A stretch of 64,000 bases of DNA, taken from positions 1,053,501 through 1,117,500 of the forward strand of contig NZ_CP059997.1 in the NCBI RefSeq assembly GCF_018736145.1, in the 5' to 3' direction. The stretch comes from Amycolatopsis sp. CA-230715 (GTDB taxonomy: Bacteria > Actinomycetota > Actinomycetes > Mycobacteriales > Pseudonocardiaceae). Positions 41,526-49,932 of this stretch are shown here, one piece after another (the stretch's first letter is position 1; each line of letters begins with the position of its first letter). The translations under genes were made by a program, and so were the position numbers. Below the pieces are notes generated by a model, which had not been told where the DNA came from, did no database searches, and worked only from the letters and a program-made list of their open reading frames with translations.

Positions 41526-43202
41526 TCAGTCGAGTTCGGCCAGCTGCGCGCGCAGGGTGTCCAGTCCCATACCGCCCAGCCGCAGCGCGCGCGTGTGGAA
41601 CTCCTTGATGTCGAACGCCGCGCCCTGCCGCCGTTCCGCGTCCGCCCGCGCGGCCAGCCACAGCCGCTCCCCCAGTTTGTAGGCGGGCGCCTGCCCCGGC
41701 CAGCCGAGGTAGCGGTCGACCTCGTCCGGCAGCAGGCCGGGGTCGGTGATAGTGCGGGTGCGCAGGAACTCCAGCCCGAGCTCGGGGGTCCACCGCTCGC
41801 CTTCGTGGAAACCGGTGCCGCGTGGGATTTCCAGCTCGAGGTGCATCCCGATGTCGACGACCACGCGCGCGGCGCGGAAGAGCTGTTCGGAGAGCATGCC
41901 GAGCAGATCGCCGTCGTCGGAGAGGAACCCGAGATCGCGCATGAGCCGTTCCGCGTACAGCGCCCAGCCTTCCCCGTGCCCGGACACGAAGGAGAACAGC
42001 CGCTGGAACTTGTTGAGCGTGCCCGACTGGTGCACCGCGGTCGCGATCTGGAGGTGGTGCCCCGGCACGCCCTCGTGGTAGACGGTGCTGACCTCGCGCC
42101 AGGTGGCGAAGTCCTGCCTGCCCTCGGGCAGCGCCCACCACATGCGGCCAGGCCGGGAGAAGTCCTCGCTCGGACCGGTGTAGTAGGCGCCCGCCGTCCC
42201 GCCGGGCGGCGCGATCCGGCACTCCAGCGCCGTCAACGCGTCGGGGATGTCGAAGTGCTTGCCGCGCAACGCTTCCAGCGCGCGATCGGACAGGTCCTGC
42301 ATCCACGCCTCGAGCCGGTCCGCGCCGTGGAGCCGGTAGCGCTCGTCGGCGTCGAGCGCGTCGGCGGTTTCGGCGAGCGTGGCGCCGGGGGCGATCCGGC
42401 CCGCGATCTCCCGCATCTCCGCCTCGATCCGGGAAAACTCCGCCCAGCCCCACTCGTAGGACTCGCGCAGGTCGAGCTCGGCGCCGGTGAAGTACCGGGA
42501 CCACAACCGGTAGACGTCCTCGCCGACGGCGTCGGATTCCCGCGCCAGCGGTGCCAGCTCGGCGCGCAGGAAGCCCGCGAGTTCGGCGTAGGCCTCTTCG
42601 GCCGCTTTCGCGCCGTTGTCCAGATCCGCGCGCACCGAATCCGGTAGCTCACCCGCGCTGCCGGCGAGACCGCGGAAGTACCCGGTGGCGGTGCCGAGCC
42701 CGGCCCAGGTTTCGGCCTGGGTGGCCACTTTCGCGACCTGGCGCAGTGCCGCGACGTGCCCGGCGTCGGCGGCGGCGAGCAGCGAGGCGCGCACCCCGTC
42801 GAGCGCCGCGGGCACCTTGGCCAGCCTGGTCGCGATGACCGCCCAGTCGTCCGCCGTCGCGGTCGACATCAGGTCGAAAACGGCCCGCACCTCTTGCACC
42901 GGGCTCGCGATCACGTTGAGCGCGCCGAGATCGAGCCCGGCGTCGTGGATCTCGAGTTCGAGCCCGATGCGTTCGGAGAACACGGCTTTCGCCGCGCGCT
43001 CGGCCGCGTCCGCTGGCTCCGCGTCGGCGATCGCCTCGACCGCCCGCCGGGAGAGGGCCGCCCTGGCGGCGTGCCCCTCCGGCGAGTAGTCGGTCAGCTG
43101 GTCCTCGTACCCGGTGATGCCCAGATCGGTGGCCAGCACGGGGTTCGCGGCGGCGTAGTCGTCGACGTAGGAGTCACAGATCCGGTGCACGCTGGAAGCC
43201 AT
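41526..43202 (-). CDS. DUF885 family putative metallopeptidase
   Basis: 558 residues, usual family length, no signal peptide. The zinc site is YHEGVPGHHLQ near residue 370, an H-E-x-x-x-H arrangement followed by an H, and the late helix VSGHGEGWALYAERL supplies the further glutamate typical of DUF885 proteins. Helical throughout. The family includes dipeptide or acyl-peptide hydrolases of uncertain function. It ends in the repeat region at 41378-41500 and starts 20 nt from metF's stop, the two being on the same strand. Confidence 0.83.
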   Translation of the reverse strand: MASSVHRICDSYVDDYAAANPVLATDLGITGYEDQLTDYSPEGHAARAALSRRAVEAIADAEPADAAERAAKAVFSERIGLELEIHDAGLDLGALNVIASPVQEVRAVFDLMSTATADDWAVIATRLAKVPAALDGVRASLLAAADAGHVAALRQVAKVATQAETWAGLGTATGYFRGLAGSAGELPDSVRADLDNGAKAAEEAYAELAGFLRAELAPLARESDAVGEDVYRLWSRYFTGAELDLRESYEWGWAEFSRIEAEMREIAGRIAPGATLAETADALDADERYRLHGADRLEAWMQDLSDRALEALRGKHFDIPDALTALECRIAPPGGTAGAYYTGPSEDFSRPGRMWWALPEGRQDFATWREVSTVYHEGVPGHHLQIATAVHQSGTLNKFQRLFSFVSGHGEGWALYAERLMRDLGFLSDDGDLLGMLSEQLFRAARVVVDIGMHLELEIPRGTGFHEGERWTPELGLEFLRTRTITDPGLLPDEVDRYLGWPGQAPAYKLGERLWLAARADAERRQGAAFDIKEFHTRALRLGGMGLDTLRAQLAELD

Positions 43203-43222
43203 GCACGCACGCTACCGGCCGA

Positions 43223-44107
43223 TCAAGCGCGCGCCGGGACCAGTCCGAGCCGCCGGATCACCTCGCGCGTCGCCTTGGACCGGTTGAACGTGTAGAAGTG
43301 CAGGTCCGGCACGCCTTCGGCGATCAGGCGCTCGCACAGCTCGGTGACCACGTCGATGCCTTCCGCGCGGAAGGCGGCGGGGTCGTCTTCGAGCGGTTCC
43401 AGCCGTTCGAGCAGCTTCTTCGGCGCTGGGGCACCGGAAAGCCTGACCGTGGTGCGCAGCGTGCGCGGGGTGGTCAGCGGCATCACGCCGGGGATGAGCA
43501 GCTTGTCGCAGCCCGCCGCGGCCACCCGGTCGCGCAGCCGGAGGAAGTCCTCCGGCGCGAAGAACAGCTGCGCGATGCCGAAGTCCGCGCCCGCCTTGAA
43601 CTTCCGCACCAGGTACTTGGTGTCCTCGTCGAGATCGGCGGAGCGCGGGTGGCCGTAGGGGAACGCGGAAACGCCGACGCAGAAGTCGCCGAGCGAGCGG
43701 ACCAGCTCGACGAGTTCCTCGGCGTAGGTGAGCCCTTCGGGATGGGGGACCCACTCGCCGTACACGTCGCCGGGCGGATCGCCGCGCAGCGCCAGGATGT
43801 TCCGGACACCGACGGCCGCGTACCAGCCGATCACGTTGCGCAGCTCCGCTACGGAGTGGTTCACCGCGGTCAGGTGCGCCATCGGCACCAGCGTCGTTTC
43901 GGTGGCCACCCTGGCGATGCTGCGGATGGTGCCGTCCCTGCTGGAACCGCCCGCACCGTAGGTGATCGACATGTAGGCCGGGTCGAACGGCTCCAGCTCG
44001 CGGATGGCGCGCCAGAGCACCGCTTCGTCGGCCAGGTCGCGGGGCGGGAAGAACTCCACTGAGAACACGGGCGCGTCTCCGCGTAACCGCTCCACTACCG
44101 AGGTCAT
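43223..44107 (-). CDS. metF: 5,10-methylenetetrahydrofolate reductase
   Basis: 294 residues. The TIM-barrel MTHFR pattern is clear: FSVEFFPPRD with the catalytic glutamate near 20, SITYGAGGSSRDGTI, HLTAVNHSV, LALRGDPPG near 120, and FCVGVSAFPYGHP. It makes 5-methyltetrahydrofolate for methionine synthesis with FAD. The ATG at 44107 is 7 nt downstream of a -10-like TAGCAT (44120-44115) and lacks a Shine-Dalgarno, so the mRNA is probably leaderless; the upstream extension is not supported. In mycobacteria metF (Rv2172c) sits beside a prenyl synthase and the Rv2175c-pknL pair, and relatives of these follow here after an insertion. Confidence 0.95.
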   Translation of the reverse strand: MTSVVERLRGDAPVFSVEFFPPRDLADEAVLWRAIRELEPFDPAYMSITYGAGGSSRDGTIRSIARVATETTLVPMAHLTAVNHSVAELRNVIGWYAAVGVRNILALRGDPPGDVYGEWVPHPEGLTYAEELVELVRSLGDFCVGVSAFPYGHPRSADLDEDTKYLVRKFKAGADFGIAQLFFAPEDFLRLRDRVAAAGCDKLLIPGVMPLTTPRTLRTTVRLSGAPAPKKLLERLEPLEDDPAAFRAEGIDVVTELCERLIAEGVPDLHFYTFNRSKATREVIRRLGLVPARA

Positions 44108-44183
44108 GGCGTCAATGCTATCGACTCGCGACCACTGAGCGAGAGCGACTTCTCGCACACTGGACTAGTCACTCCGGGTGTCA

Positions 44184-44213
44184 GCCATTCCGAGCAACGT
44201 TAGGCCATTCCGA
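44184..44213. promoter_or_regulatory. 20-bp-spaced direct repeats between metF and the sugar dehydrogenase gene
   Basis: GCCATTCCGA occurs at 44184-44193 and again at 44204-44213, identical and exactly two helical turns apart, in the 221-nt divergent gap. They lie about 77-106 nt upstream of metF and 116-145 nt upstream of the sugar dehydrogenase. This is the geometry of a tandem-binding regulator; I do not recognise the motif. Confidence 0.5.
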
Positions 44214-44328
44214 CAAGTCAAGCCACGATCTCGTACCCAAAGTAGAAACCTTGCGGTAACAAACTCGGTCTTCGGCAACGCTTTCCCCCTTTCGAGCGAC
44301 AAGTGATCGTCATCCATAAGGGGGATAG

Positions 44329-47199
44329 ATGTTCAAGCGAAGACTTCGCTCACTTTCCGTCGCAGCAACCTGCGCCGCGCTCGCCCTCACGAGCACGGTC
44401 GTGCTGACGACCGGTACCGCGGCAGCGGCGGACGGGCCGCCGTCGCTGCCGAAGGGGTTCGTGCTCCTCGACTCGCCCAGCGGGCAGGCGGCGAAGGACC
44501 TCACCGATTTCTCGTACCTTCCCGACGGCACCGTGCTCAGCATCGGCAAGCAGGGCAAGGTGGCCTGGGTCGCCACCGACGGGCACGTCAACCAGCTCAG
44601 CCAGCTCTCCGTGGTCGCGACGCAGGACCTCGGGCTGGTCGGGCTCGCCGTCGCCCCGGACTACGCGACGTCGAAGAAGATCTACCTGGCCCGTTCGGTG
44701 CCGAACGCGAACGGCTACAGCCTCCGGGTCGCGAGCTGGACGGTCACCGGCGCGCCGGAGCCGACCGGGCTGGCGAACGAGCAGGTCCTGCTCGACTTCC
44801 CCGGCAAGAGCGACACGCACGCGGTGACCGGGCTCGTCGCCGCACCCGACGGCACGGTGTGGGCCTCCAGCGGCGACAACGCGGACTTCCGCGTCAACGG
44901 CGACCCCGCCGCGCTGCGCGCGCAGAACCTCGACCAGCCGCAGGGCAAGGTCCTGCACATGACCGCCGACGGCAAGGGCGTGCCGGGCAACCCGTACTAC
45001 GACGCGGCCAACCCGGGTTCGGTGCGCAGCAAGGTGTTCGCGAGCGGTTTCCGCAGCCCGTTCCGGTTCTCGCTCAACCCCGGCACCGGGCTGCCGATCG
45101 TCGGCGACGTCGGCAACAACACCTGGGAGGAGGTGGACCTCGTCCAGCCGGGCGGCAACTACAAGTGGCCGTGCTGGGAGGCGAACGACGCGGTGCCCGC
45201 CTACGCCGGGGCCGCCGAGTGCAAGAACCTGGCGAACACGCCACCGCTGTGGGCCTACCGCCACGGCGACCCGAACAACCTCCCGCCGGAGAAGGGCAAC
45301 AGCGTCACCGGCGGGATCGTCTACACCGGCGAGAGCTACCCGGAGGCCTATCGAGGCGCCTACTTCTTCGCTGACTACGTCGGAGCGAAGATCTGGTCGC
45401 TGAAGTTCGACGCGCAGGGCAAGCTGACCACGCCGCCGCAGAACCCACCACTGGCGATGAACATCGGCACGCCGGTGAAGTTCACCGCCGCGACGAACGG
45501 CGACCTCGTCTACGCCGACATCTGGACCGGCAAGCTGCGCAGGCTGGTCTACAGCGACAAGAACGCGCTCCCGGTCGCCAAGATCGCCAGCACCACCGAC
45601 CCGGCGACGCGGATCGTGACCTTCGACGGCAGCGGGTCGTTCGACTACGACGGCGACACGAAGCTCACCTACAGCTGGGACTTCGGCGACGGGTCCGCCC
45701 CGGCGACCGGCGCGAAGGTGGCGCACGCGTACGCGACGGGCACGGACAAGTTCACCGCGACGCTGACCGTCAAGGATTCGCTCGGCGGGACCGGCACGGC
45801 GACCACCGCGGTGGCGCCGGGCAACCACACCCCGGTCATCGAGCTGACGACGCCGGGCGCGGCGACGTTCGCGGTCGGGGAACCGGTCGCGGTGTCGGCG
45901 AAGGCGACCGACGCCGAGGACGGTGACCTCGCCGTCGAATGGACGAGCCTGGTGAAGCACTGCCCCGGCGCGGCGAGCTGCCACTCGCACTTCGGCCCGT
46001 CCGGGACCGGCGCCTCGTTCTCGCAGCCGTTCACCGATCACCCCGACTCCAAGATGGAGTTCACCGCCACGGTGACCGACAAGGCGGGTGTGACCACCTC
46101 GGCGACCTACCTGGCGCAGCCGCGCGAGCACCGGGTGACGCTGAAGAGCAACGTCCCCGCCGCGCTGTCCATCCCGACCGAGGGCGACGGCACGAGCACG
46201 CAGCTCGTCACCGAGGGAACCAAGCTGGGGCTGGTCGCCGCCGACGTGGCGACCGACGGCGCCGCGGTGTTCACCGGCTGGGACGACGGCGTGACGTCGG
46301 CGCAGCGGGAGATCGTGGTCGGTGCCGGCGATGTCACGCTGACCGCGAACTACGCGAGCCCGATCGACGCGCGCTACAACGCCGAACCCGCGCTCCAGCA
46401 GACGCTCGGCTCGCCGACCGGACCGGAGATCGGCGAGGCGAACCTGCGCTACCGCACCTACCAGCGCGGCAGGCTGTACTGGACGAAGCAGTACGGCGTG
46501 CACGAGATCCACAACGCCAACCACACGAAGTACGTCTCGCTCGGCGGGCACGCGAAGTTCGGCGCGCCGATCACCGACGAGATCCAGGCCCCCGACGGCG
46601 TCGGCCGCTACAACGACCTCGCGGGCACGCCCGGGACGCTGGCGGCGTCGATCTACTGGACGCCGGCCAACGGGTCGTTCGGGGTCTGGGGTTCGATCAG
46701 GGAGAAGTGGGTCGCGCAGGGCGGGGCGGCCGGGCCGCTCGGCTACCCGGTGACCGACGAACTGACCCCGCCGGACGGGATCGGCCGCTTCAACCACTTC
46801 ACCGGCACGCCGGGGACGAAGGCGGCGTCGATCTACTGGTCGCCCGCGAACGGGGCCCATTCGATCTGGGGCTCGATCCGCGAGCGCTGGTCGCAGGTCG
46901 GCTGGGAGACGGGCCCGCTCGGGTACCCGAAGACCGACGAGATGACCACGCCGGACGGCGTCGGCAAGTACAACCACTTCGACAAGGACGGCTCGATCTA
47001 CTGGACGCCGACCACGCCCGCGTCGGACGTGTACGGCGCGATCCGGGTCAGGTGGGCGGCGCTGGGCTGGGAGCGGTCGTACCTCGGCTTCCCGCGCAGC
47101 GGTGAGTTCGGGAACTCGCTTGGCCGCCGAAACGACTTCCAGCGCGGCTACATCCAGTGGTACTCGGCCAACAACACCGTGGCGGACCGCCCCTACTGA
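44329..47199 (+). CDS. Secreted sugar dehydrogenase-like beta-propeller with PKD, Ig-like and five LGFP repeats
   Basis: 956 residues. Signal peptide to about 34 (TGTAAAA region). Residues 40-410 form a six-bladed propeller of the PQQ-dependent glucose/sorbosone dehydrogenase class, with DLGLVGLAVAPDY, DTHAVTGLVAAPDG, ASGFRSPFRFSL and GDVGNNTWEEV. A PKD domain (SWDFGDGS) follows near 415-500, an Ig-like domain near 505-600, a TGWDDG-type repeat near 605-685, then five LGFP repeats from about 690, with LGSPTG, FGAPIT, LGYPVT, LGYPKT and LGFPRS. LGFP repeats anchor proteins to the cell envelope in mycolate-group bacteria. It probably oxidises or binds sugars at the cell surface. AAGGGGG precedes the ATG; a strong terminator follows. 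Confidence 0.83.
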   Translation: MFKRRLRSLSVAATCAALALTSTVVLTTGTAAAADGPPSLPKGFVLLDSPSGQAAKDLTDFSYLPDGTVLSIGKQGKVAWVATDGHVNQLSQLSVVATQDLGLVGLAVAPDYATSKKIYLARSVPNANGYSLRVASWTVTGAPEPTGLANEQVLLDFPGKSDTHAVTGLVAAPDGTVWASSGDNADFRVNGDPAALRAQNLDQPQGKVLHMTADGKGVPGNPYYDAANPGSVRSKVFASGFRSPFRFSLNPGTGLPIVGDVGNNTWEEVDLVQPGGNYKWPCWEANDAVPAYAGAAECKNLANTPPLWAYRHGDPNNLPPEKGNSVTGGIVYTGESYPEAYRGAYFFADYVGAKIWSLKFDAQGKLTTPPQNPPLAMNIGTPVKFTAATNGDLVYADIWTGKLRRLVYSDKNALPVAKIASTTDPATRIVTFDGSGSFDYDGDTKLTYSWDFGDGSAPATGAKVAHAYATGTDKFTATLTVKDSLGGTGTATTAVAPGNHTPVIELTTPGAATFAVGEPVAVSAKATDAEDGDLAVEWTSLVKHCPGAASCHSHFGPSGTGASFSQPFTDHPDSKMEFTATVTDKAGVTTSATYLAQPREHRVTLKSNVPAALSIPTEGDGTSTQLVTEGTKLGLVAADVATDGAAVFTGWDDGVTSAQREIVVGAGDVTLTANYASPIDARYNAEPALQQTLGSPTGPEIGEANLRYRTYQRGRLYWTKQYGVHEIHNANHTKYVSLGGHAKFGAPITDEIQAPDGVGRYNDLAGTPGTLAASIYWTPANGSFGVWGSIREKWVAQGGAAGPLGYPVTDELTPPDGIGRFNHFTGTPGTKAASIYWSPANGAHSIWGSIRERWSQVGWETGPLGYPKTDEMTTPDGVGKYNHFDKDGSIYWTPTTPASDVYGAIRVRWAALGWERSYLGFPRSGEFGNSLGRRNDFQRGYIQWYSANNTVADRPY

Positions 47200-47214
47200 C
47201 GAGGCGAACGCCCT

Positions 47215-47264
47215 GACGCGAACCGCCCCGGATCGTCCACAAAGGACGTTCCGGGGCGGTTTTC
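47215..47264 (+). terminator. Strong rho-independent terminator after the sugar dehydrogenase gene
   Basis: AACCGCCCCGGA (47221-47232) pairs with TCCGGGGCGGTT (47250-47261); an inner CGTCC/GGACG pair and outer GCGAA/TTCGC pair lengthen the stem, and a T-run lies at its 3' side. It begins about 15 nt after the stop codon. Confidence 0.88.
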
Positions 47265-47376
47265 GCGTTCGCGACCACTGGTACGAAGCGGTGATCGCGG
47301 TCACGCGGGGTCAATTCCGGCGACCGGGGCGTGGTAAAAGTTGCTTGCCACAACTGACTTTTCTGGGGGATGCACC

Positions 47377-48849
47377 GTGGTCGAAGGCCGTCGGCGAGCG
47401 GGTCCTGGCGTGATCGTCGCCGTGCTCTCCTCGTGCGGCATCGTCGCCGCGCTGATGCAGACCCTGGTGATGCCGCTGCTCCCGGCGCTGCCGACGCTCC
47501 TGCACACCACCGCGACCAGCGCGTCGTGGGTGCTCACCGCGACGCTGCTCGCGGGCGCGGTGTGCACGCCGATCAGCGGGCGGCTCGGCGACATGTACGG
47601 CAAGCGGCGCGTGATGCTGTGCTCGCTGCTGCTGCTCGTCGTCGGCGCCGTGCTGTCCGCGCTGACCGACTCGCTCGGCGCGATGGTCGCCGGGCGCGCG
47701 CTGCAGGGCTGCGCGATGGGCGCGATCCCGCTCGGCATCAGCATCATGCGCGACACGCTGCCCGCGCACCGGCTCGGTTCGGCGATGGCGTTCATGAGCG
47801 CGACGCTCGGCGTCGGCGGTGCGATCGGGCTGCCGCTGTCCGCGGTGCTCGCGCAGAACGCCGACTGGCACCTGCTGTTCTGGATCGCGGGCGCGCTGGG
47901 CGCGGTGAGCATGGCCGCGATCCGGTTCGTGGTACCGGAATCGCCGGTGCGGGCGGGCGGCCGGTTCGACTTCGCGGGCACCGCGGGGCTGGTGCTCGGG
48001 CTGAGCTGCCTGCTGCTCGCGGTGTCCAAGGGCGGCGACTGGGGCTGGACGAGCGGGCTCACCGTCGGGCTGCTCGCCGGTGCGCTGCTCGTGCTCTGCG
48101 GCTGGGCGGCGCTGGAGTACCGGGTGCGCGGGCCGCTGGTCGATCTGCGCGTGTCCACCAGGCGGCCGGTGCTGCTGACGAACCTGACCACGATCATGGT
48201 CGGGTTCGCGATGTACGCGCAGGCGCTGATCCTGCCGCAGCTCCTGCAGGCCCCGCTGGCGACCGGGTACGGGCTGGGGCAGTCGCTCGTGCTCGCCGGG
48301 CTGTGGATGGCGCCGAGCGGGCTGGTGATGATCGTGCTGTCGCCGGTGTCCGCGCGGATTTCCGCGGCGCACGGGCCGAAGACCTCGCTGATGCTCGGCA
48401 TCGCGATCATCGCGGCAGGCTACGGCGGCGCGGTGTTCCTGATGGACGAGGTGTGGGAGGTCGTGCTGGTCTCGGTGGTGGTCAACTCCGGGGTCGCGCT
48501 GGCCTACGCCGCCATGCCCGCGCTGATCATGCGCGCCGTGCCGGTCACCGAGACCGGCGCCGCGAACGGGCTCAACGCGCTCATGCGCTCGCTCGGGACC
48601 GCGTTTTCGAGCGCGGTGATCAGCGCCGTGCTGGCCGCGCTCGCGATCTCCTTCGGCGGCGTGGCGCTCCCGTCGCGGGAGGGCTTCACCGTCGCGTTCC
48701 TGATCGCGGCCGGGGTCGCGCTCGCCGGGCTCGCCGTCGCGTCGGCGATTCCCGCGGCCACTCCCGGTGATCACGCGCCGGAGCGGGGTCGGATTCGCCA
48801 CATCGCGGTACCCCGGGAGCACGCCGAACCCGCCGAACAACGACGATAG
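47377..48849 (+). CDS. MFS transporter, DHA2-like, heading the carotenoid operon
   Basis: 490 residues, about 14 hydrophobic helices. Motif A is SGRLGDMYGKRRVML near 65-79 and the motif C-like GVGGAIGLPLS lies in helix 5. GGGGGA is six bases before the GTG start. The stop is only 4 nt from the crtE ATG, so the pump is the first gene of the crtE-crtI-crtB transcript, an unusual partner. It may export a terpenoid, or simply be joined by chance. Confidence 0.8.
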   Translation: MVEGRRRAGPGVIVAVLSSCGIVAALMQTLVMPLLPALPTLLHTTATSASWVLTATLLAGAVCTPISGRLGDMYGKRRVMLCSLLLLVVGAVLSALTDSLGAMVAGRALQGCAMGAIPLGISIMRDTLPAHRLGSAMAFMSATLGVGGAIGLPLSAVLAQNADWHLLFWIAGALGAVSMAAIRFVVPESPVRAGGRFDFAGTAGLVLGLSCLLLAVSKGGDWGWTSGLTVGLLAGALLVLCGWAALEYRVRGPLVDLRVSTRRPVLLTNLTTIMVGFAMYAQALILPQLLQAPLATGYGLGQSLVLAGLWMAPSGLVMIVLSPVSARISAAHGPKTSLMLGIAIIAAGYGGAVFLMDEVWEVVLVSVVVNSGVALAYAAMPALIMRAVPVTETGAANGLNALMRSLGTAFSSAVISAVLAALAISFGGVALPSREGFTVAFLIAAGVALAGLAVASAIPAATPGDHAPERGRIRHIAVPREHAEPAEQRR

Positions 48850-48853
48850 GACC

Positions 48854-49930
48854 ATGGACTACGACGCGGACCTGCCGGCACACGTGGAGCGGGTGCTCGC
48901 GCGGTTCCTGCGCACCGCGGGCGAGCGGATCCGCGAGCTCGAACCCACCTTCGGCGAAGGGCTCGACGCGCTGTCCGGGTTCGTGCTCGGTGGCGGCAAG
49001 CGCTTGCGCCCGAGTTTCGCCTGGTGGGGCTGGCGGGGCGCGGGCGGCGACCCGGGTGACGCCGAGGGCGTGCTGCACGCCGTGGCCAGCCTCGAACTGA
49101 TCCAGGCGTGCGCGCTGATCCACGACGACCTGATCGACTCGTCCGATTCGCGGCGCGGGTCGCCGACCGTGCACGTGGCGTTCGCGAAGGAGCACGCCGA
49201 CCACGGCTGGCTCGGCCTGCCTTCGACGTTCGGGCAGGCCGCGGCGGTGCTCATCGGCGACCTGGCGCTGGCGTGGGCCGACGACATGTTCGCCGACGCC
49301 CCGCTCCCCCCGGCCACCCTCGCCTCGGCACGTCCGGCGTGGCGCGCGATCCGCACCGAGGTGCTCGCCGGGCAGTACCTCGACGTGCACACCCAGGTCA
49401 CCGGCGACTCGTCGATCGACGCGGCGCTGCGCATCGACCGGCTCAAGACGGCCGCCTACACCGTCCAGCGCCCGCTGCACCTCGGCGCCGCGCTGGCCGG
49501 GGCGAGCGAGGAGCTGATCGGCACGCTGCTGGAGTTCGGCGGCGACCTCGGTGTCGCGTTCCAGCTCCGCGACGACCTGCTCGGCGTCTTCGGCGACCCG
49601 TCGGTGACCGGGAAACCCGCCGGGGACGACCTGCGCGAAGGCAAGCGCACCCTGCTCGTCGCGCTGGGCCTCGAGCACGCGGCGAAGCGGGGCAACGCCG
49701 CCGCGGCCGGGCTGATCGAAGCCGCCATCGGCGCGCCGAGCCTCACCGAGTCCGAAGTGGACGATGTGCGCGCGGCGCTGACCGAGGTCGGCGCCGTCGA
49801 CGCGGTCGAGCGCCGCATCGAGGAGCTGACCGCGGCTTCGCTGGCCGCGCTGGAGCGCGCGCACCTCGCCGAGCCCGCGACGGCCGAGCTGACCGCGCTC
49901 GCCGCCAAGGCGACGAAGCGGACCTACTGA
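48854..49930 (+). CDS. crtE: Geranylgeranyl diphosphate synthase (polyprenyl synthetase)
   Basis: 358 residues of the trans-isoprenyl diphosphate synthase fold. GGGKRLRPSF is the substrate-binding entry, LIHDDLIDSSDSRRG the first Asp-rich motif (about 88-102), and FQLRDDLLGVFGD the second (about 236-248). It condenses isopentenyl diphosphate with allylic primers; the adjacent phytoene genes indicate a C20 product. The mycobacterial neighbour at this locus is the IdsA2-like synthase Rv2173. The next gene starts 2 nt after the stop. Confidence 0.92.
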   Translation: MDYDADLPAHVERVLARFLRTAGERIRELEPTFGEGLDALSGFVLGGGKRLRPSFAWWGWRGAGGDPGDAEGVLHAVASLELIQACALIHDDLIDSSDSRRGSPTVHVAFAKEHADHGWLGLPSTFGQAAAVLIGDLALAWADDMFADAPLPPATLASARPAWRAIRTEVLAGQYLDVHTQVTGDSSIDAALRIDRLKTAAYTVQRPLHLGAALAGASEELIGTLLEFGGDLGVAFQLRDDLLGVFGDPSVTGKPAGDDLREGKRTLLVALGLEHAAKRGNAAAAGLIEAAIGAPSLTESEVDDVRAALTEVGAVDAVERRIEELTAASLAALERAHLAEPATAELTALAAKATKRTY

Positions 49931-49932
49931 CC

